A stretch of DNA of 64,000 nucleotides, taken from contig JAIQFB010000013.1 of the NCBI GenBank assembly GCA_020073485.1, positions 62,001 through 126,000 of the forward strand, in the 5' to 3' direction. A program made the translations under genes and the position numbers. Source of the stretch: Terriglobia bacterium. Its GTDB lineage: Bacteria; Acidobacteriota; Terriglobia; Acidiferrales; UBA7541. Numbering within the stretch: the stretch's first letter is position 1; every line of letters starts with the position of its first letter. Of the stretch, positions 54,427 through 62,897 are shown piece by piece. A model generated the notes under the pieces. It did not search any database. It saw only the letters and a program-made list of their open reading frames with translations, and had not been told where the DNA came from.

Positions 54427-55872
54427 CTATAAGTCCGATCCACCGGCGCGCTCGAAGGCATGGGCCACGTGCAGGACGCGGTCCTCGCCAAAGGCCGGGC
54501 CGTAGACCTGCAGGCCGATCGGCAAGCCTTTGGACGTCTTGCCGCTGGGGACGGAAATGCCCGGAACGCCCGCCATGGATCCTGTAACTGTGTAGCTATC
54601 AGCAAGATACATCTGAAGCGGGTTGGCCGTCCTTTCCCCCAGCCGGAACGGAGGAACCGGGGAAGTAGGCGTAACGATGACGTCTGCTTTTTCAAATGCT
54701 TCCCGGAAATCGTGTGCGATCAGCGCGCGGATCTTCTGTCCTTTTAAATAGTACGCGTCATAGTAGCCCGCGGAGAGCACATAGGTACCCAGGACGATGC
54801 GGCGCTTCACTTCGGGGCCAAAGCCCCGGCCACGCGTTTTTTGGTACATCTCAATCAGCGTCGCTCCCGGGACGCGCGGGCCGTAGCGCACGCCGTCGTA
54901 GCGCGCCAGATTCGAGCTCGCCTCGGCGGTTGCGAGGATATAGTAGGCCGCAATGGCGTAGTCCGTATTCGGCATGCGAATCGACACGCGCTTGCAGCCG
55001 AGTTTTTCGAGCAGACGAATTCCCGCCTCGATTTTTTGCCGGACTTCCGGGTCGATTCCCTCGCCGAAATAATCGTCGGGGATGCCCATGCGAAGCCCGT
55101 GCAGAGGGCGATCGAGTCCCGCCAAATAATCGGGCACAGCCGCGCCCGAAGAAGTCGCATCGCGAGGGTCCCGCCCGGCGATCACGGACATTACGCTGGC
55201 CGCGTCGCGCACGGTGTGCGCGAACGGACCGATGCGATCGAGCGACGATGCGTAGGCGATCAGGCCATACCGCGAAACGCGGCCATAACTCGGATTCATC
55301 GCCGGCACACCGCAAAACGAGCCGGGCTGCCGAATCGAGCCGCCTGTGTCGGTGCCCAGGGAAACGACGGTCAGGTTGGCAGCTACCGCCGCGGCCGAGC
55401 CTCCGCTGGATCCTCCGGGAACGTGATCGGGGGCCACAGGGTTGCGTACCGGGCCATAGGCGGAGTTTTCGTTCGAGCTGCCCATGGCGAATTCGTCGCA
55501 GTTGGTCTTGCCGAGAATGATAGCCCCGGCGCTTTCCAGGCGCGTTACGGCTGTGGCGTCATACGGGGGCTTGTATCCCGCCAAAATGCGCGAGCCGCAC
55601 GTGGTGGGAATGCCTCGCGTGCTGATGACGTCCTTCACGGCCAGCGGCACGCCAGCCAGTGGCGGAAGCGCGTCGCCTGCGGCGATGGCGGCATCGATTT
55701 TATCGGCCTGGGCGTAAGCGCGTTCGGGCGAAAGCGCGAGGTAAATGTTGAATTTGGGATTGGCCTGCTCGATGCGCGCGTAGAATTCCTTCACCAGTTC
55801 GCGCGCGGAAATTTTCCTCGAGTCCAGCGCCGACCGGACATCCGGAATCGTCCATGTGGTTAGGGCGCTCAC
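54427..55872 (-). CDS. gatA: Asp-tRNA(Asn)/Glu-tRNA(Gln) amidotransferase subunit A
   Basis: A 481-residue amidase-signature enzyme that releases ammonia for tRNA-dependent amidation. The Ser-cisSer-Lys triad is in AVKDVISTRG, PGGSSGGSAAAVAA and TDTGGSIRQPGSFCG. Length is standard. It begins at GTG (55872) overlapping the gatC stop by four bases, so the two are translationally coupled. gatB is not in this window. Its presence suggests Asn-tRNA or Gln-tRNA is made indirectly. Confidence 0.95.
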   Translation of the reverse strand: MSALTTWTIPDVRSALDSRKISARELVKEFYARIEQANPKFNIYLALSPERAYAQADKIDAAIAAGDALPPLAGVPLAVKDVISTRGIPTTCGSRILAGYKPPYDATAVTRLESAGAIILGKTNCDEFAMGSSNENSAYGPVRNPVAPDHVPGGSSGGSAAAVAANLTVVSLGTDTGGSIRQPGSFCGVPAMNPSYGRVSRYGLIAYASSLDRIGPFAHTVRDAASVMSVIAGRDPRDATSSGAAVPDYLAGLDRPLHGLRMGIPDDYFGEGIDPEVRQKIEAGIRLLEKLGCKRVSIRMPNTDYAIAAYYILATAEASSNLARYDGVRYGPRVPGATLIEMYQKTRGRGFGPEVKRRIVLGTYVLSAGYYDAYYLKGQKIRALIAHDFREAFEKADVIVTPTSPVPPFRLGERTANPLQMYLADSYTVTGSMAGVPGISVPSGKTSKGLPIGLQVYGPAFGEDRVLHVAHAFERAGGSDL

Positions 55873-56168
55873 TTTTCGATCACCCGAGGCACGCGGAAAT
55901 AGGGGGCTTCGGGATCCGGGGCTCCCTCGAGAACTTCGGTGATGATGTCGGCGCGCACGACGACGTCTTCGCGCAAGGGCACATCATCGGCGGAGGCGGC
56001 CACCACCTGCGTCATGGGTTCGACATTGGACGTGTCAATCTCATTCAGCTTATCGATGTAGGTGAGGATATCGTCGAGCTGGCCGCGATAGGTTTCTACC
56101 TCGGCGTCGGTCAGTTCCAGATTGGCCAGCGCCGCTACTTTCAACACGTCATCCCTGCTGATCTTCAT
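55869..56168 (-). CDS. gatC: Asp-tRNA(Asn)/Glu-tRNA(Gln) amidotransferase subunit C
   Basis: A 99-residue protein with KISRDDVLKVAALANLELTD, QLDDILTYIDKLNEIDTSNV, EPMTQV, LREDVV and PYFRVPRVIE, the complete GatC pattern. It stabilises GatA-GatB. Start 56168 has GAGGGCAG upstream. It overlaps gatA by four bases. Confidence 0.95.
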   Translation of the reverse strand: MKISRDDVLKVAALANLELTDAEVETYRGQLDDILTYIDKLNEIDTSNVEPMTQVVAASADDVPLREDVVVRADIITEVLEGAPDPEAPYFRVPRVIEK

Positions 56169-56759
56169 GACTCTGCCCTCACGAATCAAAGGGGAGATTC
56201 TAGCACAGCCGCTCGGGGCTCCCAGCCGCCGCAAGGGCCATAAATGCTGCCTGAGGGCACTTTCTTGCCTAGTACTAGGACCCAGGTAACAAAAAATATG
56301 ATGCCCCTCGCCTATCGCTCCATCCCTAAACGCCTGTCTACAATGTGTTTGGAGGGAATGAGATCTGAGCCCCTCCAGTGGCGTTTCGGTCCCCGCATTG
56401 CCGGATATCGGGAAGGCCAGGGATCGAAACCAGTTCTGAGATTTGCCCTAACGGGCAGTAGAGGCCTAAAGCGCATATCCATGAACCTGATCACGCCAGC
56501 CATCGACGCGTTTTTGGCCTCCGGAACATGCGCGGTGCTGATCAGCCTTCTGGTGATCAAGATCAGGCAGAGGAATCGAAGAATGATGATCCGGCCAGGA
56601 ACCAACGCCCATTACGCCGCGATTGTTCGCCTGGCGAAGAGTTCCGGGCAGGAGCACAAACCGATAGTTGCTTCGCACCACCAGCTGGCACCCAGCCTGC
56701 CATCCGGACTTGTTTCGCGAAACGGATTTGACCGTGTTCCACGAGAGAGGGAGAAAACC
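56169..56759. other. Divergent gatC/ATPase intergenic region
   Basis: The 590 bases before the AAA ATPase keep an open plus-strand frame from 56244, including a hydrophobic run near 56515-56570 (TCAVLISLLVIKI). No ribosome site precedes any ATG in it, so I treat it as leader, though an N-terminal extension with a membrane helix cannot be excluded. No clear promoter was found. Confidence 0.35.
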
Positions 56760-58577
56760 ATGGAGCGGGAAACCTTCGAGAACCAATTGGCCACACCCCT
56801 GAATTTTCAGGACGCGGGTATTTCAAGCGGAACTTCGCTAGAAGCCAGTCCATTCCTGCACGAGGCGCCGCAAGCTGGCATGACAAAGGAAACTCTCCTG
56901 CCGTCCTTGTCGCCGTCGGCAGCAGCGGAAGAGACGCCCACCTCGCCGGTCGAGGTGCGCATCGTGGACATGGATGTGCGCCCGCAGCCGGCAATGGCGT
57001 CCACACCCGAACCCTCCCAGGACCATGAAAGCGAGTTCGACTTTGACGCGTTCGCCGTGAATTCGGACGAGGAGCGTGCCAGCGCCGAGGCGACGTCAAC
57101 CGCACTTTGCGTGTGGGAGGGCGAAACCCGCACCGAATGTGTAACGGATGGCCTGAATGAAGATGAGTTCGATCCCACTGTGATGTACGCGGCCCAGGAA
57201 CTTCCCCCAATGCAGGAAGTCCGCAATTATCTGGCGGTGGACGAAGAAGCCGAGGCCACCGGGAATTTCGAACGGTCGGAGGAATCCTGGGCTGCGGAAC
57301 TGCATACGCCGGAGCCGATCGCGTATGTTCCCGCCGAAGCAAAACCGGCGGCGCCGAACCTGCTGTCCTTCCACGGATTGAAGCAGCAGCCATTTGACGT
57401 CACTCCGGACCCGTCCTATCTCTATTTCAGCCCATCGCATCGCGAGGCGTTGGAATCAATTTCGGAGGGTATCGAAAATTTCCGCGGGTTCATGACCCTG
57501 GTGGCCGAGCCGGGCATGGGCAAGACGACTCTGCTGAACAAATTGATGGAGGAATGGAGCGCATCCGCGCGCGTCGTGTTCCTGTTCCAGACGCAGTGCA
57601 ACTCGAACGAGTTGCTGGCGTTCATCCTGAATGAATTGGAAGTCGATCACGCCGGAATGGACGTGGTGGCCATGCACCGGGCGCTGAACCAGGTGCTGCT
57701 GGAAGAGATGCTGCGGGGACGCCGGTTCGTGCTGATCGTGGACGAAGGGCAGAACCTGCAGGATTCGGTGCTGGAAACGATTCGCCTGCTTTCCGATTTT
57801 GAGACCGCGCATTCCAAGTTGATTCAAATTGTGCTGGCCGGGCAGCCGCAGATGGTGGACACGCTGTTGCGACCAAATCTGGTGCAACTGCGCCAGCGCA
57901 TCGCGGTGCTTTCCAGCCTGAAGTCGCTGACCGCAGCCGAGACCTCCGAATACGTCGAGCACCGCCTGCGCGCGGCGGGATGGAAGGGCGAATCTTTGTT
58001 CACGCCCGAGGCGTTGCAATCCATTGCGGAACTGAGCGGCGGCGTTCCGCGGACGATCAACAATCTGTGCTTCAATGCGCTGCTCAAGGCGTTCACGCGC
58101 CGGCAGGAAATCGTTGACGCCGAGATCGTGAAGAAAATCGCCGGGAAGCTTCATCTGGAAGCGCTGGCCCGGCCCGCCGAAAAAGTTGCGGTTGTTGAAG
58201 CGTCCCCCGCGCCCGCTCCGGAAGCAACCGCCGAAGGCAGCACCGCGGAAATTATCCGCGCTCTGACCGCCGTCATCGCAGCGGCAGCGGCCCGTCCGGT
58301 TACGGAAACGCCGCGGCCGGTCGCCGAAGCCGAGCCCGCCGCCAAGGTGGAATCGAAACCGGGCCTGGTGGTGACCGGAAAGCTGATCGAGAAGATAAAG
58401 TGCCAGGGCTGGAGCAAGAAGCACGAATACCGGCTCGACGTTTCCTTCGAGCGCGACCCGCTCACGGGCGTCAGCGTTGCCGAACGCCACTGGTGCTGCT
58501 ATTTCTACGTTGGCGAAGAAGAGGCCTCCGGATTGCAGATCGGCAAGCCGATCAGCGTACGGATTGAGCAGGACTAG
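56760..58577 (+). CDS. ExeA/GspA-like AAA ATPase with long disordered N-terminus
   Basis: A 605-residue protein. The first ~195 residues are acidic and low-complexity. FHGLKQQPFDVTPDPSYLYF opens the AAA_22-type domain, with Walker A EPGMGKTT near 250, Walker B FVLIVDEGQN near 323 and the arginine-rich sensor segment. ExeA-type ATPases work with secretion or exopolysaccharide systems, and relatives occur in exosortase loci. Here no such partner is in the window. The C-terminal ~70 residues (GKLIEKIKCQGWSKKHEYRL onward) form a beta-rich domain I do not recognise. GAGAGGGAG precedes the ATG. Confidence 0.82.
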   Translation: MERETFENQLATPLNFQDAGISSGTSLEASPFLHEAPQAGMTKETLLPSLSPSAAAEETPTSPVEVRIVDMDVRPQPAMASTPEPSQDHESEFDFDAFAVNSDEERASAEATSTALCVWEGETRTECVTDGLNEDEFDPTVMYAAQELPPMQEVRNYLAVDEEAEATGNFERSEESWAAELHTPEPIAYVPAEAKPAAPNLLSFHGLKQQPFDVTPDPSYLYFSPSHREALESISEGIENFRGFMTLVAEPGMGKTTLLNKLMEEWSASARVVFLFQTQCNSNELLAFILNELEVDHAGMDVVAMHRALNQVLLEEMLRGRRFVLIVDEGQNLQDSVLETIRLLSDFETAHSKLIQIVLAGQPQMVDTLLRPNLVQLRQRIAVLSSLKSLTAAETSEYVEHRLRAAGWKGESLFTPEALQSIAELSGGVPRTINNLCFNALLKAFTRRQEIVDAEIVKKIAGKLHLEALARPAEKVAVVEASPAPAPEATAEGSTAEIIRALTAVIAAAAARPVTETPRPVAEAEPAAKVESKPGLVVTGKLIEKIKCQGWSKKHEYRLDVSFERDPLTGVSVAERHWCCYFYVGEEEASGLQIGKPISVRIEQD

Positions 58578-58624
58578 ACTGGGCAAGATTCCAGATTGGC
58601 GGCTCGCGGCGATTGGGAATTGCG

Positions 58625-59019
58625 TTATCGGCCCGCGGCTTTTGACCCGGGAGAGGGTAAAGCGCGGAGCCATTGCTGCGCCTGCGCCAGGTCTCGAAAT
58701 GGCTCCACGGTGCAGATGTCTTCAACCAGCATCTGGAGCATGCGCATCATCCCATAGGCTACGTCGGTGGAAACGACAATCGCCGTGGGGCCAGTTTGCT
58801 TTTTTGCGATAACTTGCCCAGCAAACCGACAACTTCGCGCACATCTCCCGGTGAAAGCTGCACAACGGCGCCGCGGCCATCGATGAGCTCGCGGTAAGGT
58901 AGCAGCGCGTCTTTCTGCTCCTTGAGCAGGTGCGCGCGGACTTCCGCGATGGTCACTGTGCCCGAAGCAATCGTATGCAGTTCGTTGTACTGCTGGTCCA
59001 GGCGACATTCGATACTCAT
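58625..59019 (-). pseudogene. STAS-like protein gene broken by one-base frameshift
   Basis: The first frame (from ATG 59019) gives MSIECRLDQQYNELHTIASG, then RAHLLKEQKDALLPYREL, SPGDVREVVGLLGKLSQ. At an A6 run near 58799-58804 the sense moves to the -1 frame and continues KKQTGPTAIVVSTDVAYGMM, VEDICTVEPFRDLAQAQQWL and stops at 58625. The joined ~130-residue product resembles SpoIIAA/STAS-like proteins. One missing A explains the break: mutation, assembly error in a homopolymer, or slippage. Both halves look conserved in style, so decay is recent if real. Confidence 0.6.
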
Positions 59020-59115
59020 CGCAAGCAATCCTTTTTCAATCCAAGCTGGCGGAACTTAGGACGCTCCGTGAATCCTCAAGTTTCGCAAACTTTCGGAGTG
59101 TCTCGGACAAATGAA

Positions 59116-60876
59116 TCACGCAAGGAGCGCGGGCTTCTTCAAATAGCGGTCCACGATGGCGTCGGCGGTGCGGTAGGTGAGGGCCAGGATCGTGGGTGTG
59201 GGATTGGAGGAGCCGGAATTCGGGAACGTGGAAGCGCCGATGACGAAGAGGTTGTGGATTTCCCAGTGTTGCTGGTAGGAGTTGACCACGCCCAGGTCGG
59301 GGGATTTTGCCATCATCGTGCCGCCCTGGACGTGCGTGGACTGGTAGCGGACGACGTCGTAATCGCCGTAGCCGGGGAAGGGATTCACTTCCTTGGCGCC
59401 CATGGCGTGGCCGATCTCGACCATTTTTGCGTTCATGAACTCGGCCATTTTGCGTTCGTTGTCCTGCCAGTTCATGGTCATGCGCAGCAGGGGATCGCCC
59501 AGGGGATTTTTGTAGATCGGGTCGAGATCAAAGCGGTTGCCCTTGTGGGGGACCTGCTCACCGGAAAAGGCGATGACGCCGGTGCGATCGAAATATTCGA
59601 TGGAGGTTTTCTTCCAGGCGGCGCCCCAGCGCGGCAGTTTCATGGAGCGCGGCGTGGTGCCGAAGGTCGAGAGCGGCTGCGTACCCACACTCATGGCGCC
59701 GATCATGCCGCCGCGGATGAAGGGAAGATGGGTGTGGTCGAGAACGTCGGCGTCGAAATCGGAGATGCGCACGCCGGTGCCGCCCGCGCCCATGAATTTG
59801 TTCAACGGCTTTTCAAGAAACGCCTGCACGCCGAAGGACACCTGATGCGTGAGATTCTTGCCGAGGGTTCCTTTTCCGGTGGCAGGATCGTAAGGCGTGC
59901 CGAGGCCGGAGAGAAGCAGCAGGTGGTTATTGCCGAGCGTGTAGGAAGCCAGGACGACCAGATCGGCGGGCTGGAAAATTTCCTCGCCGGATTCATCGAT
60001 GTAGGTGACGCCGCGCGCTTTTGCGCCGTTTGGCGTGGAGTCATGCAGGATGCGCTTCACCGTTGCGTTGGTGCGCAGGGTAACGGTTTTACGCTGTCGC
60101 ACGATGGGGAGCAGGACGTTGGTCGGCTGCGCCTTGGCATTGATCATGCACGGGGTGCGCTCGCAGAAGCCGCAGAAGGCACAGGCGGGGCGCGAGATGC
60201 CGTCCGGGTTCGTATACTCCTCGCTGGTTACGGCGGTGGCGTTATTGTAGGGATGATAGCCGAGCGATTTGGCGCCGCCGCGGAAGAGTTCGCTGAAATA
60301 GGGCGTGATGGTCGGCGGCATGGGATATTCGGAGCTGCGCCACCCCTCGAAAATGTTTCCGCCATCGATTTTTTTTCCGTTCAGATTTCCGGCCTTGCCG
60401 CACACGCCGACTTCGCGCTCCGAGCGCGCGTAGTAGGGTTCCACCTCATCGTAGGTGACGGGCCAATCCTGCATGGTGTGGTCTTCGGGCAATTTTCCGG
60501 CGCCATACCGTTCCACGGTCTTGGATTGCAGCGCGAAGCAATCCGGCATCAGCCGCGGAAAGACCGCGCCCCAGTGCTCGCCGGTGCCGCCGACTCCCGA
60601 GCCGGGAAGGAAAGCGCCGTACTGGCGGATGGGAAGCGAGCGTTCCTTGTCGTGATGGCGAATGGTCACCGCTTCGCGCGACGGGTCCTGCATCATGTGC
60701 ATGCGCACGAAGTAGTCCAGTTCGTCCATGCCGCTGGAGTATTCGGGGATGCGTGAGCGGCCGCGCTCCAGAACGACGATCGAGACCGGCGAGCGCGCGC
60801 TAAGTTCCTTGGCCATGAGCAGGCCGGTCCAGCCGCCACCGATGATTACCACGTCCGCTGAGGGGAGAGTTTTCAT
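59116..60876 (-). CDS. GMC-family FAD oxidoreductase (gluconate dehydrogenase-like large subunit)
   Basis: A 586-residue flavoprotein. The FAD motif VVIIGGGWTGLLMAKEL is at the N-terminus, then GSGVGGTGEHWGAVFPRL and the C-terminal VQGGTMMAKSPDLGVVNSYQ, PNSGSSNPTPTILALTYR, with His in the active-site part (YQSTHVQGG). It has CAFCGFCERTPC, a cysteine cluster not part of the basic GMC fold. It lies downstream of a gene for a subunit-3-like protein with a Tat signal; that pair matches periplasmic membrane-bound sugar/gluconate dehydrogenases. Substrate unknown; the third, cytochrome c subunit is not adjacent. Confidence 0.88.
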   Translation of the reverse strand: MKTLPSADVVIIGGGWTGLLMAKELSARSPVSIVVLERGRSRIPEYSSGMDELDYFVRMHMMQDPSREAVTIRHHDKERSLPIRQYGAFLPGSGVGGTGEHWGAVFPRLMPDCFALQSKTVERYGAGKLPEDHTMQDWPVTYDEVEPYYARSEREVGVCGKAGNLNGKKIDGGNIFEGWRSSEYPMPPTITPYFSELFRGGAKSLGYHPYNNATAVTSEEYTNPDGISRPACAFCGFCERTPCMINAKAQPTNVLLPIVRQRKTVTLRTNATVKRILHDSTPNGAKARGVTYIDESGEEIFQPADLVVLASYTLGNNHLLLLSGLGTPYDPATGKGTLGKNLTHQVSFGVQAFLEKPLNKFMGAGGTGVRISDFDADVLDHTHLPFIRGGMIGAMSVGTQPLSTFGTTPRSMKLPRWGAAWKKTSIEYFDRTGVIAFSGEQVPHKGNRFDLDPIYKNPLGDPLLRMTMNWQDNERKMAEFMNAKMVEIGHAMGAKEVNPFPGYGDYDVVRYQSTHVQGGTMMAKSPDLGVVNSYQQHWEIHNLFVIGASTFPNSGSSNPTPTILALTYRTADAIVDRYLKKPALLA

Positions 60877-60927
60877 TGTGCGTTTTTTCGACGGGCTCCA
60901 AAAGTCTGCCGAGCGATCCAGGCTGTA

Positions 60928-61016
60928 GTCATTCCGGCGTTCGGCGCGTGCCAGGGAATCACTCCTTCTTCCAACGCGCAATCCAAGAGGGATTCCTCGC
61001 TTCGCTCGGAATGACT
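60928..61016. repeat. Palindromic repeat family 3, copy 3
   Basis: TAGTCATTCCGGCGTTCGGC at the left and CAAGAGGGATTCCTCGCTTC then GCTCGGAATGACT at the right. It lies inside the presumed operon of the dehydrogenase subunits, so it is transcribed and may form an mRNA hairpin. Confidence 0.8.
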
Positions 61017-61041
61017 GTCCAAATAAAATTTCCGCAAACCG

Positions 61042-61725
61042 CTAGGCCGTGCCCGCGTCCTCGTCTTCGCTCGGGCGGACTTTCCGGTGGAGCACCTGCT
61101 CCAGACTTACGGGCTTGGGGCGGAACGCTTCGCCGAAATGTTTGTCCACTTCGTCGTAATTGCTCATGCGCGGGCCGGGGAAACCGACCATTTGCCAGCC
61201 GACCATGTCCACGTTGCCGCCATGCACGGGATCGCTGAACATGCCTTCGATGGTGTTCTGGCGCAGCAGGGCGAACAGGTGCGTGTCCTCGATTTGCTGC
61301 AGGTTTTTGTCCTGCTCCGCGGGAGACAAGCTGTCGAAGCCTTTCAGGCCCTTCAGTCCCTCGCGATAAGTTTCGCGCGGGGTGGCCTTGCCCTGGTAGC
61401 CGAATTCGCGCGCGGCGTTTTCGTCGAACGGTCCCTGCGCGTAGCGGTAACGGTCGCGACCCCAGGGGCCGGCGAGTTGGCGGTCGATGAAGATCACGAC
61501 GCCGGCTTCCTTGGCGCCGGGCCCGGAATCGTCGCTGGGAAAAATTCGCGCGGCTGCCGCCGCGACGATCATGGCTTCTTCCTCGGTGAAAAAACGCAGC
61601 GGAATTTTCAGGGTCTGTGTGGATTTTTCCTGCGCGAAAATGCGCGAGGCCTTGCGATCGAGCGAATATACCAAGACGCCGCCGATGCTGGCCGCGGACA
61701 GGATCAGGAATTGGCGACGGCGCAT
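61042..61725 (-). CDS. Gluconate 2-dehydrogenase subunit 3-like protein
   Basis: A 227-residue exported protein. MRRRQFLILSAASIGGVLVY is a twin-arginine (Tat) signal, and FFTEEEAMIVAAAAARIFPS is the hallmark start of the subunit-3 family, followed by DPVHGGNVDMVGWQMVGFPG. It escorts or anchors the FAD subunit to the periplasm, since the large subunit itself has no signal peptide. It is the first gene of the two-gene unit, with 165 bases and a repeat between it and the FAD subunit. Confidence 0.88.
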   Translation of the reverse strand: MRRRQFLILSAASIGGVLVYSLDRKASRIFAQEKSTQTLKIPLRFFTEEEAMIVAAAAARIFPSDDSGPGAKEAGVVIFIDRQLAGPWGRDRYRYAQGPFDENAAREFGYQGKATPRETYREGLKGLKGFDSLSPAEQDKNLQQIEDTHLFALLRQNTIEGMFSDPVHGGNVDMVGWQMVGFPGPRMSNYDEVDKHFGEAFRPKPVSLEQVLHRKVRPSEDEDAGTA

Positions 61726-61834
61726 GGGCCGGAGTGTACCATAATCAACACGTGCCAGGAATTCCGTACTTTCCTCATAACAGTTCCGTTAGTCTGGAAG
61801 ACGGGTCAAACAAAAGAAAATCTTTGGAGGAATC

Positions 61835-62725
61835 ATGAATCGCTTTGTGACTCGCGCATTGATCGCGGGCCTTGTTTTCGGCGGAACATTCGGCGCGTTG
61901 CGAATCGGGCGCGCGGCTGCGGACGGCGTCGAATCGACGGTTTTGCAGGCCGATAAATCCTTGCTGGAGGCTCTAGGAAAATCCGACAAGACGGCGGTCG
62001 GTAAACTACTGGACGCGAATTTTGCGTGGACCGATACGGATGGGAAGACGCACACACAGGCGGAAGTGCTCGGCAACCTGAAGGCCTATGCCGAGGACAA
62101 CTTGGGCGACGCGGAAGTGAAAACACATTTCTACGGCGAGGTGGAAACGGTGGCCGGCGAGCACCACGGCGCGCGCTTCCTGCGGGTGTGGGTGAAGCGC
62201 CCGGCGGGCTGGCGTGAATTCCTGGAGCTTGATACGCAGATGCCGTCCAAGGCTGCGACGTTCGGTGGGCAGAGGTCCACAGGACAGGGCGACTGCGAGA
62301 ATCCCTGCCGCACCGTACCTTACAAACCGACGACGGCCATGGACAAGGCCATTCTTGAGGACTGGCAAAAAACGAAGATGGAGGAGTGGAAGCCCGACGC
62401 CGCGGACTGGCCGAACCACATCGCCGACGAATTCCTGATCATCAACAGCACATCGGTGCGCACGAAGGCGGAGCGCGTGGTGATCGCCCAGGAACAGCAG
62501 AAATCCGGAGTGGGCGCGCCGGGCGATCCCATCACGGCGATGGAGATTCACGATTTCGGAGACGCCTGCGCCGTCATGATTTCACACCACGTGCCGTATC
62601 GCGGCGGAAAGCCGTATTACAACGTGCGCGTGTGGACGCTGCGGGACGGGCGATGGCAACTGGCCATCAGCCAACAGACGACGATTCAGTCCGGCGCGGC
62701 CGTGGCTGCGGTGGCAACGAAGTAG
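61835..62725 (+). CDS. Secreted protein with NTF2-like modules, paralog 1
   Basis: A 296-residue protein with a signal peptide (FVTRALIAGLVFGGTFGALR). LQADKSLLEALGKSDKTAVG then LLDANFAWTDTDGK is the start of an NTF2/DUF4440-type module, followed by CENPCRTVPYKPTT and a second domain (FLIINSTSVRTKAERVVIAQ, FGDACAVMISHHVPYRG, VRVWTLRDGRWQLAISQQTT). It shares layout and the C-x-N-P-C motif with the next gene. Function unknown; it is probably a periplasmic ligand-binding or stress protein. A strong terminator follows. Confidence 0.78.
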   Translation: MNRFVTRALIAGLVFGGTFGALRIGRAAADGVESTVLQADKSLLEALGKSDKTAVGKLLDANFAWTDTDGKTHTQAEVLGNLKAYAEDNLGDAEVKTHFYGEVETVAGEHHGARFLRVWVKRPAGWREFLELDTQMPSKAATFGGQRSTGQGDCENPCRTVPYKPTTAMDKAILEDWQKTKMEEWKPDAADWPNHIADEFLIINSTSVRTKAERVVIAQEQQKSGVGAPGDPITAMEIHDFGDACAVMISHHVPYRGGKPYYNVRVWTLRDGRWQLAISQQTTIQSGAAVAAVATK

Positions 62726-62753
62726 AAAAGTTTCTTCGATAAGAGAACAACAG

Positions 62754-62795
62754 CGGGGGAGAATGTCCGATTCGGGATCTCCCCCGTTTGCTTTT
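62754..62795 (+). terminator. Terminator after paralog 1
   Basis: CGGGGGAGA (62754-62762) pairs with TCTCCCCCG (62778-62786), followed by TTTGCTTTT. It shows that the two tandem paralogs are at least partly separate transcription units. Confidence 0.88.
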
Positions 62796-62897
62796 CGTAG
62801 GGCAGTCATTTAACTGGCGGCAGGCAAGAACCTTGCGGGCGGCGCTTGCGGCGGTCTAGAATCCCTGACACGGAAGAAATAATTCTGAGGAGGCAAC

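Noticed and set aside
56244-56759. N-terminal extension of the ExeA-like ATPase
   Set aside because: Frame is open, but the only good ribosome site precedes the ATG at 56760.
58930-60756. Plus-strand 608-codon frame
   Set aside because: Antisense to the GMC oxidoreductase, which shows a clear FAD motif.
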